The notes under the pieces: generated by a model
What the model was told of the DNA's origin: nothing
The model's input: only the letters and a program-made list of their open reading frames with translations
Database searches by the model: none
Position numbers and translations under genes: made by a program
In this document: positions 1 through 10,743 of the stretch, one piece after another
Position numbering within the stretch: position 1 is the first letter of the stretch
How the letters are laid out: every line of letters begins with the position of its first letter
From: Aureobasidium sp. EXF-3400
Taxonomy: Eukaryota; Ascomycota; Dothideomycetes; Dothideales; Saccotheciaceae
NCBI GenBank assembly: GCA_024195585.1
Contig: SWBL01000020.1
Coordinates: 124,001 to 188,000, forward strand
DNA length: 64,000 bases
Direction of reading: 5' to 3'

Positions 1-1631
1 ATCTCATCTTCGACGGTGGCACCTGCTTGGCTGCAGGGGAATGCACTGATCCGTGTCATGATTGACGACAAGACCTGATAGAGGATGGCTCCGGGATATT
101 CGCTCATGACAGGCGGGGATATCGGGAAAGAGCGGACAGAACGTGCGTTGCATTCGTTTGAGTTGATCAAACGAGAGTCAAGTAAGACCTGTTGAGTTGC
201 CACATCTGCAAGCGCAAGCGGGGCACAAGACAACATACCGCGAGATGTAAAACGATAAGTCGTAATGGTACAACACGAGAAAGCCCAGACTATTTATTAT
301 GCAGCAGTCAAAGAGAATTAACAAGGTCCAAATGCGAAGAGTCTGTAGCCCAGCATTGCCTCGCAAAAGAGTGCATGCATGTGCAGATGACATGTTCTCA
401 GCCTTGAGTGTGTTGAGAATCGATCGTAAGCGCTTGAATAAGTGTTAAGAAGGATAGTATCAAGCAGCACAGCCGACTTCTGGCAAGTGAACGTCAACTT
501 TACGGTGGAGCAGAAGACTTGCGGGTAGGCACATGACTTTAGAGCTATGGAGAGAGTTGGTCGTCGAAGGAGTCAACCCCAGTCGATGGCTTGAGCGGGA
601 ACATATGTTGTGCTGTTTCTGAAACAAGAGATAAATAGGTGATAGGTTGACGATGGACAGATGACAAGTTGTGCAGCAGCAACATGCCGATTGGCGACGC
701 TGAACAAGGCGCATGAGCGGACCGGATATTAGCTACGCAAGGATCGAAAGCGGTCTGGACTAGCACCACATGAACGGGTGGTTGCAGCTTGAGGCTGAAG
801 TAAAGATCGGCCGGGGCGATGATGATGCTTGGGTTCTGCTCGATCAGGCGTGGAGTTAGCTAATCCTCTACGCCAGACAGTCGGGTGGATCATGAAGGAC
901 AGCCCAGCTACCCATGATTACGACGAGGGTTGAAAATTACGTGGACCCAGCGGTGATAGATTTGACGAGCCATGGAACCGGAGCATGTTAGTGGCATTGA
1001 AACAAGCGTGAAGCAAGTGGACTGAAGCGGCAGGTTGTTGAGAATGCAAGCGCTCGTGCGGTCGAAGGACTGCTTGATACATACGAAATTATGCACAGTA
1101 AGGCAGGTGATGCGATGAGAGAAAAACCATTGGAAGAGAAAAAGATGTTTTGATGCCGGATGGTTTTAACAGAGCTGCAGTGAGACATGGTTTTTGCAGG
1201 GTTAGTTAGTCCAACCATCTGTCAAAGGTACGGGCCAGTTCGTGTTGCTGAGCAAGCCAGAGGCGCTTGTGCAGGTCCACACATGCAGAGTTGAGCCTGA
1301 GTGTCGGAGATATGGAATTCTGCAAATGTTACACTGAGTTTCGAGATTTCCTGCCATGTTAGAAAAATATACATTGAATGCGGAAGAGTGATTGGTCTGT
1401 AGAAGCATCATCATGATAGAGAAGTCTATGGATACATCGGAGGATGACAGTTATGCTTGTGCATTATTGCGGTGATCAATTCATGGTGATTGTTGACCAA
1501 TCGAGGTGCTCTTTAGGGAAGGCGCGTCCGTCCGTTCTGAACGACGCGGCGATGACGGACCGACAGCCGCGGTTGACAACGCGTCACTCGAGCTTCAACT
1601 TTGGCGCTCTTCTGTGACAACAACTAAGAAA
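1..1631. other. Left-edge region without recognisable gene
   Basis: Only short open frames under about 80 codons occur here. They lack recognisable domains, and no convincing exon chain could be assembled on either strand. The right end must hold the promoter and 5' leader of the downstream cyclophilin gene. No tRNA-like or transposon-like structure was seen. Confidence 0.5.
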
Positions 1632-3101
1632 ATGTCGGTCCTGTTAGAAACGTCTGCTGGCGACATCACCATCGACCTTTACGTCGACGAGGCGCCCAAA
1701 TCATGTGAAAAGTGAGTTGCGCCTTGATCTCACAGCATCACGAGACTGATCAGATTGCTAAGACGTTGACACAGCTTCTTGAAGCTATGCAAGATCAAGT
1801 ACTACAACTACTCGCCCATTTACAACGTCCAACCCAACTTCTCCTTCCAAACCGGCGACCCAATTGGTCCTGATGCCGCCGAAAGCGATGGCGGTTCTTC
1901 CATCTGGGGCCTTCCTGATGGCGTTACAAAGAAGCCTGCGAAACCCGAGTCCATGACCTTCAAACCCGAGTTTAGTCGCAAGAGGAAGCACACCGAGAGA
2001 GGCACTGTTAGTATGGCTACCACTGCCTCACCCATCAACCCGGACGACCGTTTCGCCGCTAGTCAGTTCATCATTACCCTCGGTGAGAACTTGGACCTAC
2101 TCGACGGCAAGGCTGCCATCTTTGGAGAAGTCGTAGAAGGCTTTGATGCTCTCGAGAAGATCAATACTGCATTCATCGACGACAAAGGTCGCCCGCTCAA
2201 AGACATCCGCATTCTACACACCGCTGTCCTCGACGACCCATACGACGACCCCGAAGGCTTGGTCGAGCCACCCAAAAGTCCTGTACCAACAGCAGGTCAA
2301 CTAGCCACCGTTCGTATCGCCCACGACGAAGAGATTGCCGAAAATACCGATCCCGAACAACTTGAAAAGCTGCGCCGAGAGCGTGAAGCACGCGCCCAAG
2401 CCTTGACCCTCGAGCTGATAGGCGATTTGCCGTTCGCCGATGTCACACCTCCTGAACAAGTCCTGTTTGTCTGCAAACTCAACCCGGTTACCCGCGACGA
2501 AGATCTCGAACTCATTTTCAGTCGCTTCGGCAAGATTCTGTCATGCGAAGTCATCCGCGACAAAAAGACTGGCGACAGTCTACAATATGCCTTTATCGAG
2601 TTTGGCAACAAGGAGGATTGCGAGCGCGCCTACTTCAAGATGCAGGGTGTGTTGATTGACGACCACCGTATTCATGTCGATTTCTCGCAGAGTGTCAGCA
2701 GACTTGCCGATGCATGGCGTGACACGACAAACTCCAAGACAGCCAGGAAGAAGGGCGGATTCGGTGGTATTGCCGGGTTGGAAGCCAAGAGACACTACAG
2801 AGAGGGTGAGAGGTACGGTGGCCGCAACAGCCGTGGAGAACGTTATGACTATGTCTTCGACAAGGATGGTAGGCGCAGAGATGACGGCAAGGACAGTCGG
2901 GATAGAGAAAGGAGTCCAATGCGCAGTCCGAGACGTGACAGGAACAGAAGCCCTCCACGCCGCGAGCGCGAGAGAGAGCGAGAAAGAAGTCCAAGGCGTG
3001 ATAGGGATAGGGATTACAGGCGAGATGACCGACGTGATCGCGATGAGAGAAAGCGCGGCGACCGGTATCACGACGATAGCTACAGGAGATCAAGGCACTG
3101 A
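1632..3101 (+). CDS. cyp6: PPIL4-type peptidyl-prolyl cis-trans isomerase with RRM (cyp6)
   Basis: Two exons, 1632-1711 and 1775-3101, with a 63-nt GTGAGT...CAG intron; joining them gives the family sequence CENFLKLCK across the junction and a 468-aa protein. Residues about 1-175 form a cyclophilin-like domain (start [11 protein letters not shown]; core motif [14 protein letters not shown]). An RRM follows at about 255-332 (LFVCKLNP as RNP2, YAFIEF as RNP1). Residues from about 400 are an Arg/Ser/Asp-rich RS-like tail. This order is diagnostic of the PPIL4 family, nuclear cyclophilins found with spliceosomes. An ATG-initiated start gives the canonical cyclophilin N-terminus. The gene converges on a CTNNBL1 gene, another spliceosomal factor. 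Identification is firm; the activity of the isomerase domain cannot be judged from sequence alone. Confidence 0.95.
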
Positions 3102-3108
3102 GATCCTG

Positions 3109-3147
3109 CATGATAATCTCATACATGATAATCTCATTACATGATTA
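3109..3147. repeat. Short tandem repeat in the cyp6 3' region
   Basis: The 14-mer catgataatctcat occurs twice in immediate succession just after the stop codon, followed by a third partial copy (catgatta). It is AT-rich and lies where the 3'UTR or polyadenylation region should be. No function is inferred. Confidence 0.6.
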
Positions 3148-3302
3148 ATGACCATGCTCCACATCCATCTAGATCACTCAAGCTCCCAGTGCATCTATAC
3201 CAGCATCTGACCAGACACTGTACATGGACATTTCCTGTGATAGCTCTGAGCGTTGAAGTACCAGCTCTGCTGATGAATCCATTATTACACTTAAGTCGTG
3301 GT

Positions 3303-4940
3303 CTACAAGCACTCGATAAGTGCTGTGAGCATCTCAGCCACGTTCCCTTCCTCCTCTGTATCGACGTCTTCAAGTTGTTCTTGTAGGCTCTTCTTCAGCG
3401 TCTCCAACCCTTCGTCTCTATCCGCCAGTCCGGCGACAATCCTCTTTCTTGCACCTGCATCCTCTGCGACCAGCCAAGCAAGAACGACATCCAAGGTATT
3501 GAGACAATACATGGCAGCGCTTGCGTCAATATCATCTGTAACGCTAGCCTTTGCTGCGTACTCGTGTCGTAGTTTGACCAGTTTATCCAATTTTTCGTAC
3601 TCCTTTTCCACGAATTTGGCGAGTAAGCGGATGCGCTGGGATGATTCGCCAGGCAAAAGACGCAACAAGGCTGAAAAGATGCCTAGCACATGTTCCGTAT
3701 CCGCAGCTTCCAAATTCTTCTTCATGAACATGGAAAACAGCGGTTTCAATCCCGCAGCATCTACGAATTTTTCCGCTACAGGTTGACCAGAGGATCCAGA
3801 TAGTGCATGATCGAGCACTTTGAGCGCACGTGGTTTTGAGAATTTTGCTTCTTTGAGCATGAGCAGCATCAATTCTGTGCCTTCTGCTTCTAGGAAAGCT
3901 GTTTTGCCGGGTAAGGGTGCAGAGAGGATTGTTAATGTGTCAAAAAGGTCTTCTGCATATTCTTGTTCTGTGCTGTCGCGTTCGGGATCGCGTTTGCGGT
4001 ATGCAGAAAGCAATTGAAGGAGTTTGTCGATTGCGTCGAGGGAGATTAGGCGATCGCGTACAGATGTGGAAGCTTGAGATAGCACTTGCAGGACTTCGGC
4101 GGCGTATTGTTTGTTCTGGGATACTGATTTTTCGGAGCGTGAGATGCGGGTGAGGAGGTATTTTAGGATGGGGTCTTGGGCGATTGTGTCTGCGATGGTG
4201 GAGTTGGAGGAGAGAGCTTCGAGGACGGAGAGGGAGTGGTAGACACCACTTCGATCGGCTTCGAGGTTTTCGTCTAGGCGGTCGAGGTTGGCGAGGAGGA
4301 GATCGATCAGGTCGGCCTCAAGCATGGCTGATACTAGGGCGTCCCATTGCTCTTGTTCTGCCTGTACGTCGTCGTCCAGCAACTCGGAAATAATCTCGAT
4401 AGCGTCGATGGCAATGTCCGTGTTCTCGTGTGATAGAAGAGAAACTAGACTTGCTGCACAGCCAATCTTTGCAAAGTCCTTGTATAGTTCTGGGTGTTCT
4501 GACAGAATGCTCAAGCTCTTGATTTCGGCGTCCAGGTCGGCCTCGCTGGCGACAAAGCGTGATGGGTCGCTTTCGTGCTTTGCGCGCAACTCGCTGTTCT
4601 TGTTGATCTTCCGTTCAAAGCTCAAACCCAGACGGCGCACCCATGCTTGATCTATCTTCTCGGCCTTGATGTCGTCTGCACCGTCGTCTGCTCGATCGAC
4701 AAAGTCCAGAGCGGCATTGGTGTGTTGATTTGTGCCGCTACCGAAGAAGCGGCCCTCTTCATCTTCATCCTCATCTGGTGGTAATTCGGGTCCGGCCTTC
4801 ATATCATCGTCTTCTGGCGCATCCTCCACATCTAGCTTTGCTGATTTGTATGCTGCTTCTGCATCTTGACCGTCGAATTTGCGCTTGATACCGCCATTGG
4901 GGAGAGATGGCTTCTTGAATAGGTCGTCGATGCTCGTCAT
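3303..4940 (-). CDS. CTNNBL1: Beta-catenin-like protein 1 (CTNNBL1), spliceosome-associated
   Basis: Single-exon 545-aa protein. The open frame extends 47 codons upstream to 5081, but the ATG at 4940 is preferred because it gives the N-terminus MTSIDDLFKKP followed by a basic KRKF patch, as in the family. An acidic stretch (about residues 45-60) precedes a long helical armadillo-type solenoid with repeated Leu/Ala-rich helices (for example IDAIEIISELLDDD and DTLTILSAPLPGKTAFLEAEG). CTNNBL1 binds CDC5L and Prp31 nuclear localisation signals in the Prp19-associated complex, so the product is expected in the nucleus. It is convergent with the PPIL4 cyclophilin, about 200 bp apart. No catalytic motif is expected. 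Confidence 0.92.
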   Translation of the reverse strand: MTSIDDLFKKPSLPNGGIKRKFDGQDAEAAYKSAKLDVEDAPEDDDMKAGPELPPDEDEDEEGRFFGSGTNQHTNAALDFVDRADDGADDIKAEKIDQAWVRRLGLSFERKINKNSELRAKHESDPSRFVASEADLDAEIKSLSILSEHPELYKDFAKIGCAASLVSLLSHENTDIAIDAIEIISELLDDDVQAEQEQWDALVSAMLEADLIDLLLANLDRLDENLEADRSGVYHSLSVLEALSSNSTIADTIAQDPILKYLLTRISRSEKSVSQNKQYAAEVLQVLSQASTSVRDRLISLDAIDKLLQLLSAYRKRDPERDSTEQEYAEDLFDTLTILSAPLPGKTAFLEAEGTELMLLMLKEAKFSKPRALKVLDHALSGSSGQPVAEKFVDAAGLKPLFSMFMKKNLEAADTEHVLGIFSALLRLLPGESSQRIRLLAKFVEKEYEKLDKLVKLRHEYAAKASVTDDIDASAAMYCLNTLDVVLAWLVAEDAGARKRIVAGLADRDEGLETLKKSLQEQLEDVDTEEEGNVAEMLTALIECL

Positions 4941-5478
4941 GATCGTTGTGTTTGGTAGCTCTGCTCGAGAAAGTTGGTCGCATTTACTGGGCGCATCTGT
5001 ACGTACAGCTTCAATGTTTGAAGTGTTTGCATGAGCTCGCTGCAGAGCGCCGCTTTTATCGGCTTTAACAACCTCGACCATTTAACACTTACCAGACCAC
5101 TGATCTAACCACACTTTTCCTGGACTGTCAAACACGAACAATAGCGCTTCCGTCACCAAGTGACAGGTACAGGTCATCTAGGCTCTCTGGCGAACAACGA
5201 CGACTGGTTTTCCTTGGACTATAGCATTACTGTGGTGCAACCTTTTTCTTGACCACTCCCTATCCAGAGTTTTGTGGCAATCCAGGTTTGACCACTTGGA
5301 TGGTCAAGAGTAGGAGCAAACATCGTTTGTATGACTTGCCTGATTCCTGCATTCGTAGCTCGTCGATGACTCGAACGGTTTCGACGTTGCATCCAGTCAT
5401 AAAATAATCAATATTCTTTGCGATTATTACCTTTTCTTTCACTATTGCGGTCTTCAAGGTCGCGTCGCGCCTTCCTTC

Positions 5479-5486
5479 TATATAAG
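5479..5486 (+). promoter_or_regulatory. TATA box of the SRA-domain gene
   Basis: TATATAAG lies about 95 bp upstream of the 5'UTR intron donor and 284 bp upstream of the ATG on the same strand. Spacing to the presumed leader exon fits a fungal TATA promoter. Confidence 0.5.
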
Positions 5487-5575
5487 TTGACCTGCCGACA
5501 AGTATTTCCTTGTTTTCCCTCGATCCTTCCTACTGAGCATCGCAGAATCACCTCTCACCAACATTGACGCCATTG

Positions 5576-5759
5576 GTAAGTCATCGCGACTGACAACCTT
5601 CCTACCTTGCATCTCACTCTACCTTGCAATTCACTTCACTTGTCCACATGCGCGCATGAGGCTCTTCCAAGCCCGACTATGCCCATGCCTTGAGGTCGTC
5701 TTTGCGTCCCTCTCAGCTACCGCACATCCCATGGTGTTCACTGACGCTATCGCCTACAG
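5576..5759 (+). other. Probable 5'UTR intron of the SRA-domain gene
   Basis: A strong GTAAGT donor follows a pyrimidine/CA-rich leader, and a CTACAG acceptor sits 3 bases before the start codon. The 184-nt intron would place the ATG right at the beginning of exon 2. No coding potential is lost by removing it. Confidence 0.65.
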
Positions 5760-5762
5760 GTC

Positions 5763-6968
5763 ATGGCTGACGATTTGAACATCGACGGCACCCCTTGGTG
5801 GCGGAATGTGAACATGGCCAAGATTGAGACAGCACAACGCTTGTCACAATCCCAAAAGTCATCGTCCAGACCTGCATCCAGACCTGCGTCACCTGCATCG
5901 CGTCCATCGACTTCGGCAGTTATTCCGTCCACATCCACATCACGTCCATCGACTCCGGCAGCTGCTCCTTTCACATCCACATCAGCAGCTCCAGTCGCAC
6001 CACTTTCTTACGTTCCACAACGCAGAACCGAGCTGCCCGCTGAAGACACAATGGACGGCGGCGAACGTCTCGACATCGACATGGAAAACCCTACCCCTCC
6101 AGGCTGGTTCAAGGCCCTCGGACTTGACAAGGTCAAGAAAGCTCCCAGAATTCCTCCCGGTATCGAAGAGCACCTCAACAAGATCTCGACCGGGATCAAG
6201 AAGTGCAACGATGCCGCCGCGAAGAACATGGCTCCTAGCCCCGAAGAGCTCAAGAAGATCAACGATGGTATTCATCGTGCTTTTTTTCTTGACCTGAGCG
6301 CCATGCACATTCGACAGAAGGGTCTTCTATACAACGACAGAGGGCTCCCACAGATCTTCAACTCAAGCACGGTTGACTACCCCTGGTATATGAGGGAAGA
6401 CGCCGCTGAGTTGTATATCAAGTGGTGGCAAAAGGACACTAACCCAGACCTCTTCCGAGGCATTGTCCTAGGCCGTACGAAAAATGTCAAGATCGGCCGT
6501 GAGAGCGCAGCCGATAAGTTGGACCCGAAGTACAAGAGAAAGAAGGGCGATTTCCACGGCAACGGTCATCTCCGAAACGGTCAATGGTGGCCCACTCAAC
6601 TTTGCGCTGTGCGAGATGGTGCCCACAGTGCCACTGTTGCCGGTATCTGTGGCAGGTCTGGGGAGGGTGCATTCTCGTGTGTCATGTCGGGCGGCAGCTA
6701 CCCCAACATCGACAAAGGGGCTGAGGTCTGGTACTATGGTACCGAGTCTGATGATCCTTCTCATCCCACAGACTCCACACAGTACATGATCGAAAGTTGC
6801 AGACTCAAAACGCCTGTCCGTGTTCTTCGTGCCTCGAAGATGACTACCGAGGGCCCCAACCAGTACAAGCCCGCGGAGGGTATGAGATATGATGGCCTCT
6901 ACAAGGTTGTTAGTTACGAGGTGAAGAATTTGGCCAAGCAGGTTCATCTCTTCCATCTTTCCGACTAA
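5763..6968 (+). CDS. SRA/YDG domain protein (UHRF1-like DNA-binding domain)
   Basis: 401-aa frame. Residues 1-90 are Ser/Pro-rich with near-repeats (SRPAS, SRPST) and probably disordered. A helical linker is followed by an SRA/YDG domain in the last 170 residues: HSATVAGICGR, GAFSCVMSGGSYPN, then PVRVLRASK and YKPAEGMRYDGLYKVVSYEV, the YDG signature. SRA domains bind methylated or hemimethylated DNA in plants and animals; in fungi they occur in small uncharacterised nuclear proteins. The domain's usual C-terminal tail (FHLRR...GQxPIR) is cut: FHLSD is followed by TAA, and a matching tail sits downstream at 7042-7146. The annotated stop may therefore be wrong through an unrecognised intron, or the gene may be truncated. 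Confidence 0.8.
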   Translation: MADDLNIDGTPWWRNVNMAKIETAQRLSQSQKSSSRPASRPASPASRPSTSAVIPSTSTSRPSTPAAAPFTSTSAAPVAPLSYVPQRRTELPAEDTMDGGERLDIDMENPTPPGWFKALGLDKVKKAPRIPPGIEEHLNKISTGIKKCNDAAAKNMAPSPEELKKINDGIHRAFFLDLSAMHIRQKGLLYNDRGLPQIFNSSTVDYPWYMREDAAELYIKWWQKDTNPDLFRGIVLGRTKNVKIGRESAADKLDPKYKRKKGDFHGNGHLRNGQWWPTQLCAVRDGAHSATVAGICGRSGEGAFSCVMSGGSYPNIDKGAEVWYYGTESDDPSHPTDSTQYMIESCRLKTPVRVLRASKMTTEGPNQYKPAEGMRYDGLYKVVSYEVKNLAKQVHLFHLSD

Positions 6969-7041
6969 TGCCGCGTGACCTCACTGTACACACACACCTA
7001 GTGAAGCAGCGATTAGTGTCTGCAACTGAATCGTGCGTGAG

Positions 7042-7146
7042 CCCAATCAGGGCCCCATCCGCAACTCTGGCCCGGAAATCCGTCCTACCCCTGAAGAGTT
7101 GAACGCCCTAGCAAAGGCCAAGATTGAGAAGAAATATCTGGCTTGA
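7042..7146 (+). other. Probable displaced C-terminal exon or tail of the SRA gene
   Basis: This open stretch encodes PNQGPIRNSGPEIRPTPEEL and then a Lys/Ala-rich end with its own stop. It resembles the tail (GQxPIR...RPTxEE) that normally follows the YDG domain. It can be reached by a 109-nt intron (weak donor GTTCAT at 6942, CAG acceptor at 7050), which would delete VHLFHLS. Without the TAA at 6966, a GTGACC donor at 6975 and a GAG acceptor at 7041 would also fit. Neither join is convincing. Confidence 0.5.
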
Positions 7147-7668
7147 AGAGAAAGACTGTGGTTGCAGACAATGAAGAGGAAGTGTTGATAGCAGGATGCA
7201 TGGTTGGTGGAGAAGTGTTACGAGGGTGTGTTGTTGTACAGAAATTCCTTGCAACCACCTTGATACGTTGTTCCATGACAACTCTATCAAGCAGATTATC
7301 GAACACATGTACTTTGCCAAAACGGCAAGCTTGGTGTTCCAGCAGTAATTAGTACGAAAAGTATGAAAACAGTCATCACATGCATCTTTCAAACATTGGA
7401 CTTGCCTACTTTACCGTGCTCGGCCACTAGAAATAGTTGCCCGCTAAGTGATCACACTGTGAGAATCTGAATGTCATACACGCACGCGCAACAAATCCAT
7501 TGTTACAAATGTTGAAGAACTCCACATCATAAAAGCCATAAAGACATCCATCTATCTCTCCCACACTCCGCTCTGATAAGGAACGCCAGAGCCATTCTCG
7601 TCTCTACGACGCATAATACCATTTGGTCATGCCCGCTTCGTCATTTCATACACATCGCATCAGCTAGC
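7147..7668. other. Intergenic 3' region between SRA and aquaporin genes
   Basis: Convergent 3' flanks. Only short shadow frames are present. No further gene or repeat was recognised. Confidence 0.5.
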
Positions 7669-8586
7669 TTACTCCAAAGCAATTCTGCCATCATGGCCCT
7701 CGGCAGCATCCATAGCATCAGTGACAGCAGATCCCTCGCCCTCGAACATGAAAGCATCGTACACGGCAGCGCCAACAATGCAACCGAAGATGGGCACAAA
7801 GAGAGGAACCAAGAAGTAAAAGCCCTTGGCGGAGAAAACTTCGCGACCGTAGATAATGGCTGAGAAGGCACGGGGACCAAAGTCGCGAGCTGGGTTGACG
7901 GCCTGTGTTTCTTTCGTCAGTAAAAATCCTTTTCGAGATTGGGGAATAAGGTATGGGAAGCAACTTACGTATCCAGTCTGCCAACCCATAGAGGCACCAA
8001 TAGCGACCATCAAAGCAAACATCATGAATTGAGGAGCCTTGAGCGCCTCATTCTTAGCATCTGCAACAGCAGAAGCTCCAAAAGCCAACAGACTCGATCC
8101 CAAGAACTCCGTAACAGCAGCTTCCCAATTGCTTCCAAAGTGAGAAGCAGGATACGTAGCAAAGATACCCGCAGAATGATGTCCTTGGGGGCTCAAGATA
8201 CTGCCTCCAGGAATAGTGTACTCAGGATCCCAAGTCTTGATCGCAGACGCATATTGGAAATACACCAAAGCAGCACCCACAAAAGCACCAGCAAACTGTG
8301 CGATAATTTTGCCAGGAAGTTGCTTCCATTGCAGTTTGGTAGGGCGGATGATGGCAGAAGCAAGAGTGATTGCTGGGTTTACTGCTGCACCGATGTAGCA
8401 GGAAAGGGCGACTGCAGCGGCCCAAGCAAGGTTTACAGACAAGAAGTTGGCGTAGTAGAAGTCTGTGAGTACAGCTTGGGCGACTACGCCGTCGCCGATG
8501 AGGATGAGGAGGAGTGTGCCTATGAATTCGGCCAGGTAAGGGCGGAGGCCGCTACGGTGCAGGGATGCTGGTATGCGGACGGCCAT
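7669..8586 (-). CDS. Aquaglyceroporin (MIP family channel)
   Basis: Exons 8586-7969 and 7902-7669 (minus strand) give about 283 aa. The intron is 66 nt (GTAAGT...CAG) and happens to be in frame and stop-free. Six hydrophobic helices carry the two MIP pore motifs: NPA at residues 70-72 and NPARD at 209-213. The Asp after NPAR marks the glycerol-permeable (GlpF-like) branch. The ATG at 8586 is chosen over the longer frame to 8655 because it begins right before the Arg-rich start of helix 1 (RPYLAEFIGTLLL). The expected role is passive transport of glycerol, water or small polyols across the plasma membrane. The C-terminal tail is short and acidic. Confidence 0.93.
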   Translation of the reverse strand: MAVRIPASLHRSGLRPYLAEFIGTLLLILIGDGVVAQAVLTDFYYANFLSVNLAWAAAVALSCYIGAAVNPAITLASAIIRPTKLQWKQLPGKIIAQFAGAFVGAALVYFQYASAIKTWDPEYTIPGGSILSPQGHHSAGIFATYPASHFGSNWEAAVTEFLGSSLLAFGASAVADAKNEALKAPQFMMFALMVAIGASMGWQTGYVSCFPYLIPQSRKGFLLTKETQAVNPARDFGPRAFSAIIYGREVFSAKGFYFLVPLFVPIFGCIVGAAVYDAFMFEGEGSAVTDAMDAAEGHDGRIALE

Positions 8587-8671
8587 GATTGTTATCGCTG
8601 ATGTGAAGAAGAAAAAGAGTCGTAAAGGTCGTTCAATTGAACAATTAGATCCCACACGAAGAGGCTATGTT

Positions 8672-8680
8672 CCTTTATAT
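8672..8680 (-). promoter_or_regulatory. TATA box of the aquaglyceroporin gene
   Basis: On the minus strand the sequence reads ATATAAAGG, about 90 bp upstream of the start codon. Confidence 0.5.
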
Positions 8681-9290
8681 GCTACGAAAAGACAGTCTTC
8701 TTCCTACGCGCCATGTCGTCGAAAAGCCCTGTTCAAGCTTGGTCCAAGTCCATGTTTTGCTTTCCCTGCACGACTCGGCATTTTTCTGGCTGGGCGTGAA
8801 TCGTGAATGAAGATCGTCGTCGTTCACCGTTTGTTTCACTATTCCTTCGGAGGAAGATAAGGCGGAATAATGGCACAAAAAGCTTCGAGAAGTGCGGTGA
8901 AAATCGGTCCTTTTGGAGGAACACGAAGCTCGGTCGAGGGTTCACTTGAGCCTCACGATGACGGTGTCAACCTTGACGAAAGTTCGACGTCGAATGTCAA
9001 CAAACACCACTCGCACTCAAGGGACATGACTATTGGAGACAAACATGAAAAACAATAGAGTTGTATTATTTCTTTGCTGATGCAATTTCTATAATGGCTC
9101 GAGGAGTGAAACAGAACGCCTAAGGCATCACGATTCAAGCTCCAGCTCGGCGTGCGAAATCCTGTCAGGCGGCAACATCCTTCGAGCCCAATCCAAATTT
9201 CGTTCCAAAACGTGCCAACTAAAAGGTATATCCGTGGTCGTCGTCAATATCATCAAGGTGGTGAGAAAGCGTCATTTCATCACACCGCCT
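8681..9290. other. Intergenic region upstream of the aquaporin
   Basis: Holds the aquaporin promoter and the 3' flank of the dehydrogenase gene. No additional gene was seen. Confidence 0.5.
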
Positions 9291-10743
9291 CTAAGAGAAT
9301 CTCTTGAGGGCAGGGCTGCCGGCGCACGCGGGTTGCGAGAACTTGGTCTCGACGTACACCTTTTGCATGCCATCCTCCTTCTTGTCAAACATGTAGTAGA
9401 CCTTGGCAAGATCCTCCATGGCGACACGGTGAGTGACCATCTTCAGAGGGTCAATCTTGCCCTCCTGGATCATCTTGAGAAGTTTCTCCCAGTAGAGATG
9501 GACGGGAGCCTGTCCGTTGCCGATAAGGCGAATACCGCGCTCCATCAACGAGCCAATGTTGAAGTGGTTGGTCTGTGATAAGGTCAGCTTCATGTTAGTA
9601 TGTTTTTAAGTAAAGGGGACTCACGTAGCCGACGTAAACACCAGTAATACCGCAACGTCCGTAGTTCTTGACACTCTCGATCATCTCGTTGATGAGCTCA
9701 GAAGTATCAGTCTCCATACCGGTCATAAGCTCAATGGTGTGGGTCCAGCTCTTGGGGTACTCTCCAGCAACACACTCAAGAGCGACATCAGGGCCGCCGT
9801 GCTCCATCTTCTTCAGAGTGCTGACAACAGTCTCACCCTTGGGCAAGTTGGAGAAGTCAATGGTCTCAACGTTGGGGAACTTGGACTTGAGGAAGTCGAG
9901 ACGCCAGTTCTGGTCGATGACAATGACACGCTTGGCGCCATTCATGTAGGCAAAGTCAACACACATCTGACCGATGGGGCCGGCACCCCAGATGGCAACG
10001 ACATCACCCTCCTTGACACCGGTGTCGACAACACAGTTCCAGCTAGTGCTGACAACATCGGACAGGTAGAGACCCTTCTCATCAGGGACATCGTCGGGCA
10101 GGTGAAGAAGGTTGACATCACCACAAGGGACTCGGACATATTCGGCTTGACCACCAGCGAAGCCACCGGTGAAGTGAGCGTATCCGAACATTCCGGCGGT
10201 GCGGCCACCGTACATGGCATTCTCGATGGTGTTGGAGTTGGTCTTCTCGCATTGCGACGACAGCTTCTTCTTGCAGTACATGCACTATGACGCTTTGTTA
10301 GCATGATACCATGTCCGAGGCAACAAGGTGATACGCACGTCTCCGCAGGCAATCTGGAAAGAAGCAACGACACGTTCGCCGACCTTGTGGTTCTTGACTG
10401 CCGAGCCGACCTGGTCAATGATACCACAGAACTCGTGGCCGAGGATGTCGCCCTTCTCCATCTCGACAACCGAGCCGTGTAGCAAGTGAAGGTCGGAGCC
10501 GCAGACAGTGCTGCCGGTGACCTTGAGGATGACATCGCGGGGCTCGATGATCTTGGGCTTGGGGCACTCAATGACCTCGACTGTGTTCTTGCCCTGCCAG
10601 ACCAAGGCCTTCATAGTCTCGTTGGGGTCGCCATACTTTGCTCTGTCTCTTCCAGGGTTGCTAACGTCCTGGGCGGTGATGGCGTTGTCGCCGTGCCCGA
10701 CGGCTTTCTCGGCCAAGGATGCTGCTTGTGCTACTGCTGCCAT
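9291..10743 (-). CDS. Zinc-dependent alcohol/formaldehyde dehydrogenase (MDR family)
   Basis: Three exons on the minus strand (10743-10339, 10284-9625, 9572-9291) with introns of 54 nt (GTGCGT...TAG) and 52 nt (GTGAGT...ACTAAC...CAG); 448 aa. The GroES-like half has the catalytic zinc motifs CGSDLHLLHG and GHEFCG, and the structural zinc cluster is seen as CGDCMYCKKKLSSQC across the first intron. The NAD-binding fold has GAGPIG. The long TAGMFGYAHFTGGFAGGQAEYVRVP segment is typical of the glutathione-independent formaldehyde/alcohol dehydrogenase branch rather than classical ADH1. Likely a soluble NAD-dependent oxidoreductase; the exact substrate is uncertain. Confidence 0.9.

Noticed and set aside
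2580..3144. Long frames on both strands opposite and beside the cyp6 RS-like tail
   Set aside because: Shadows produced by the repetitive Arg/Ser/Asp codons of the tail.
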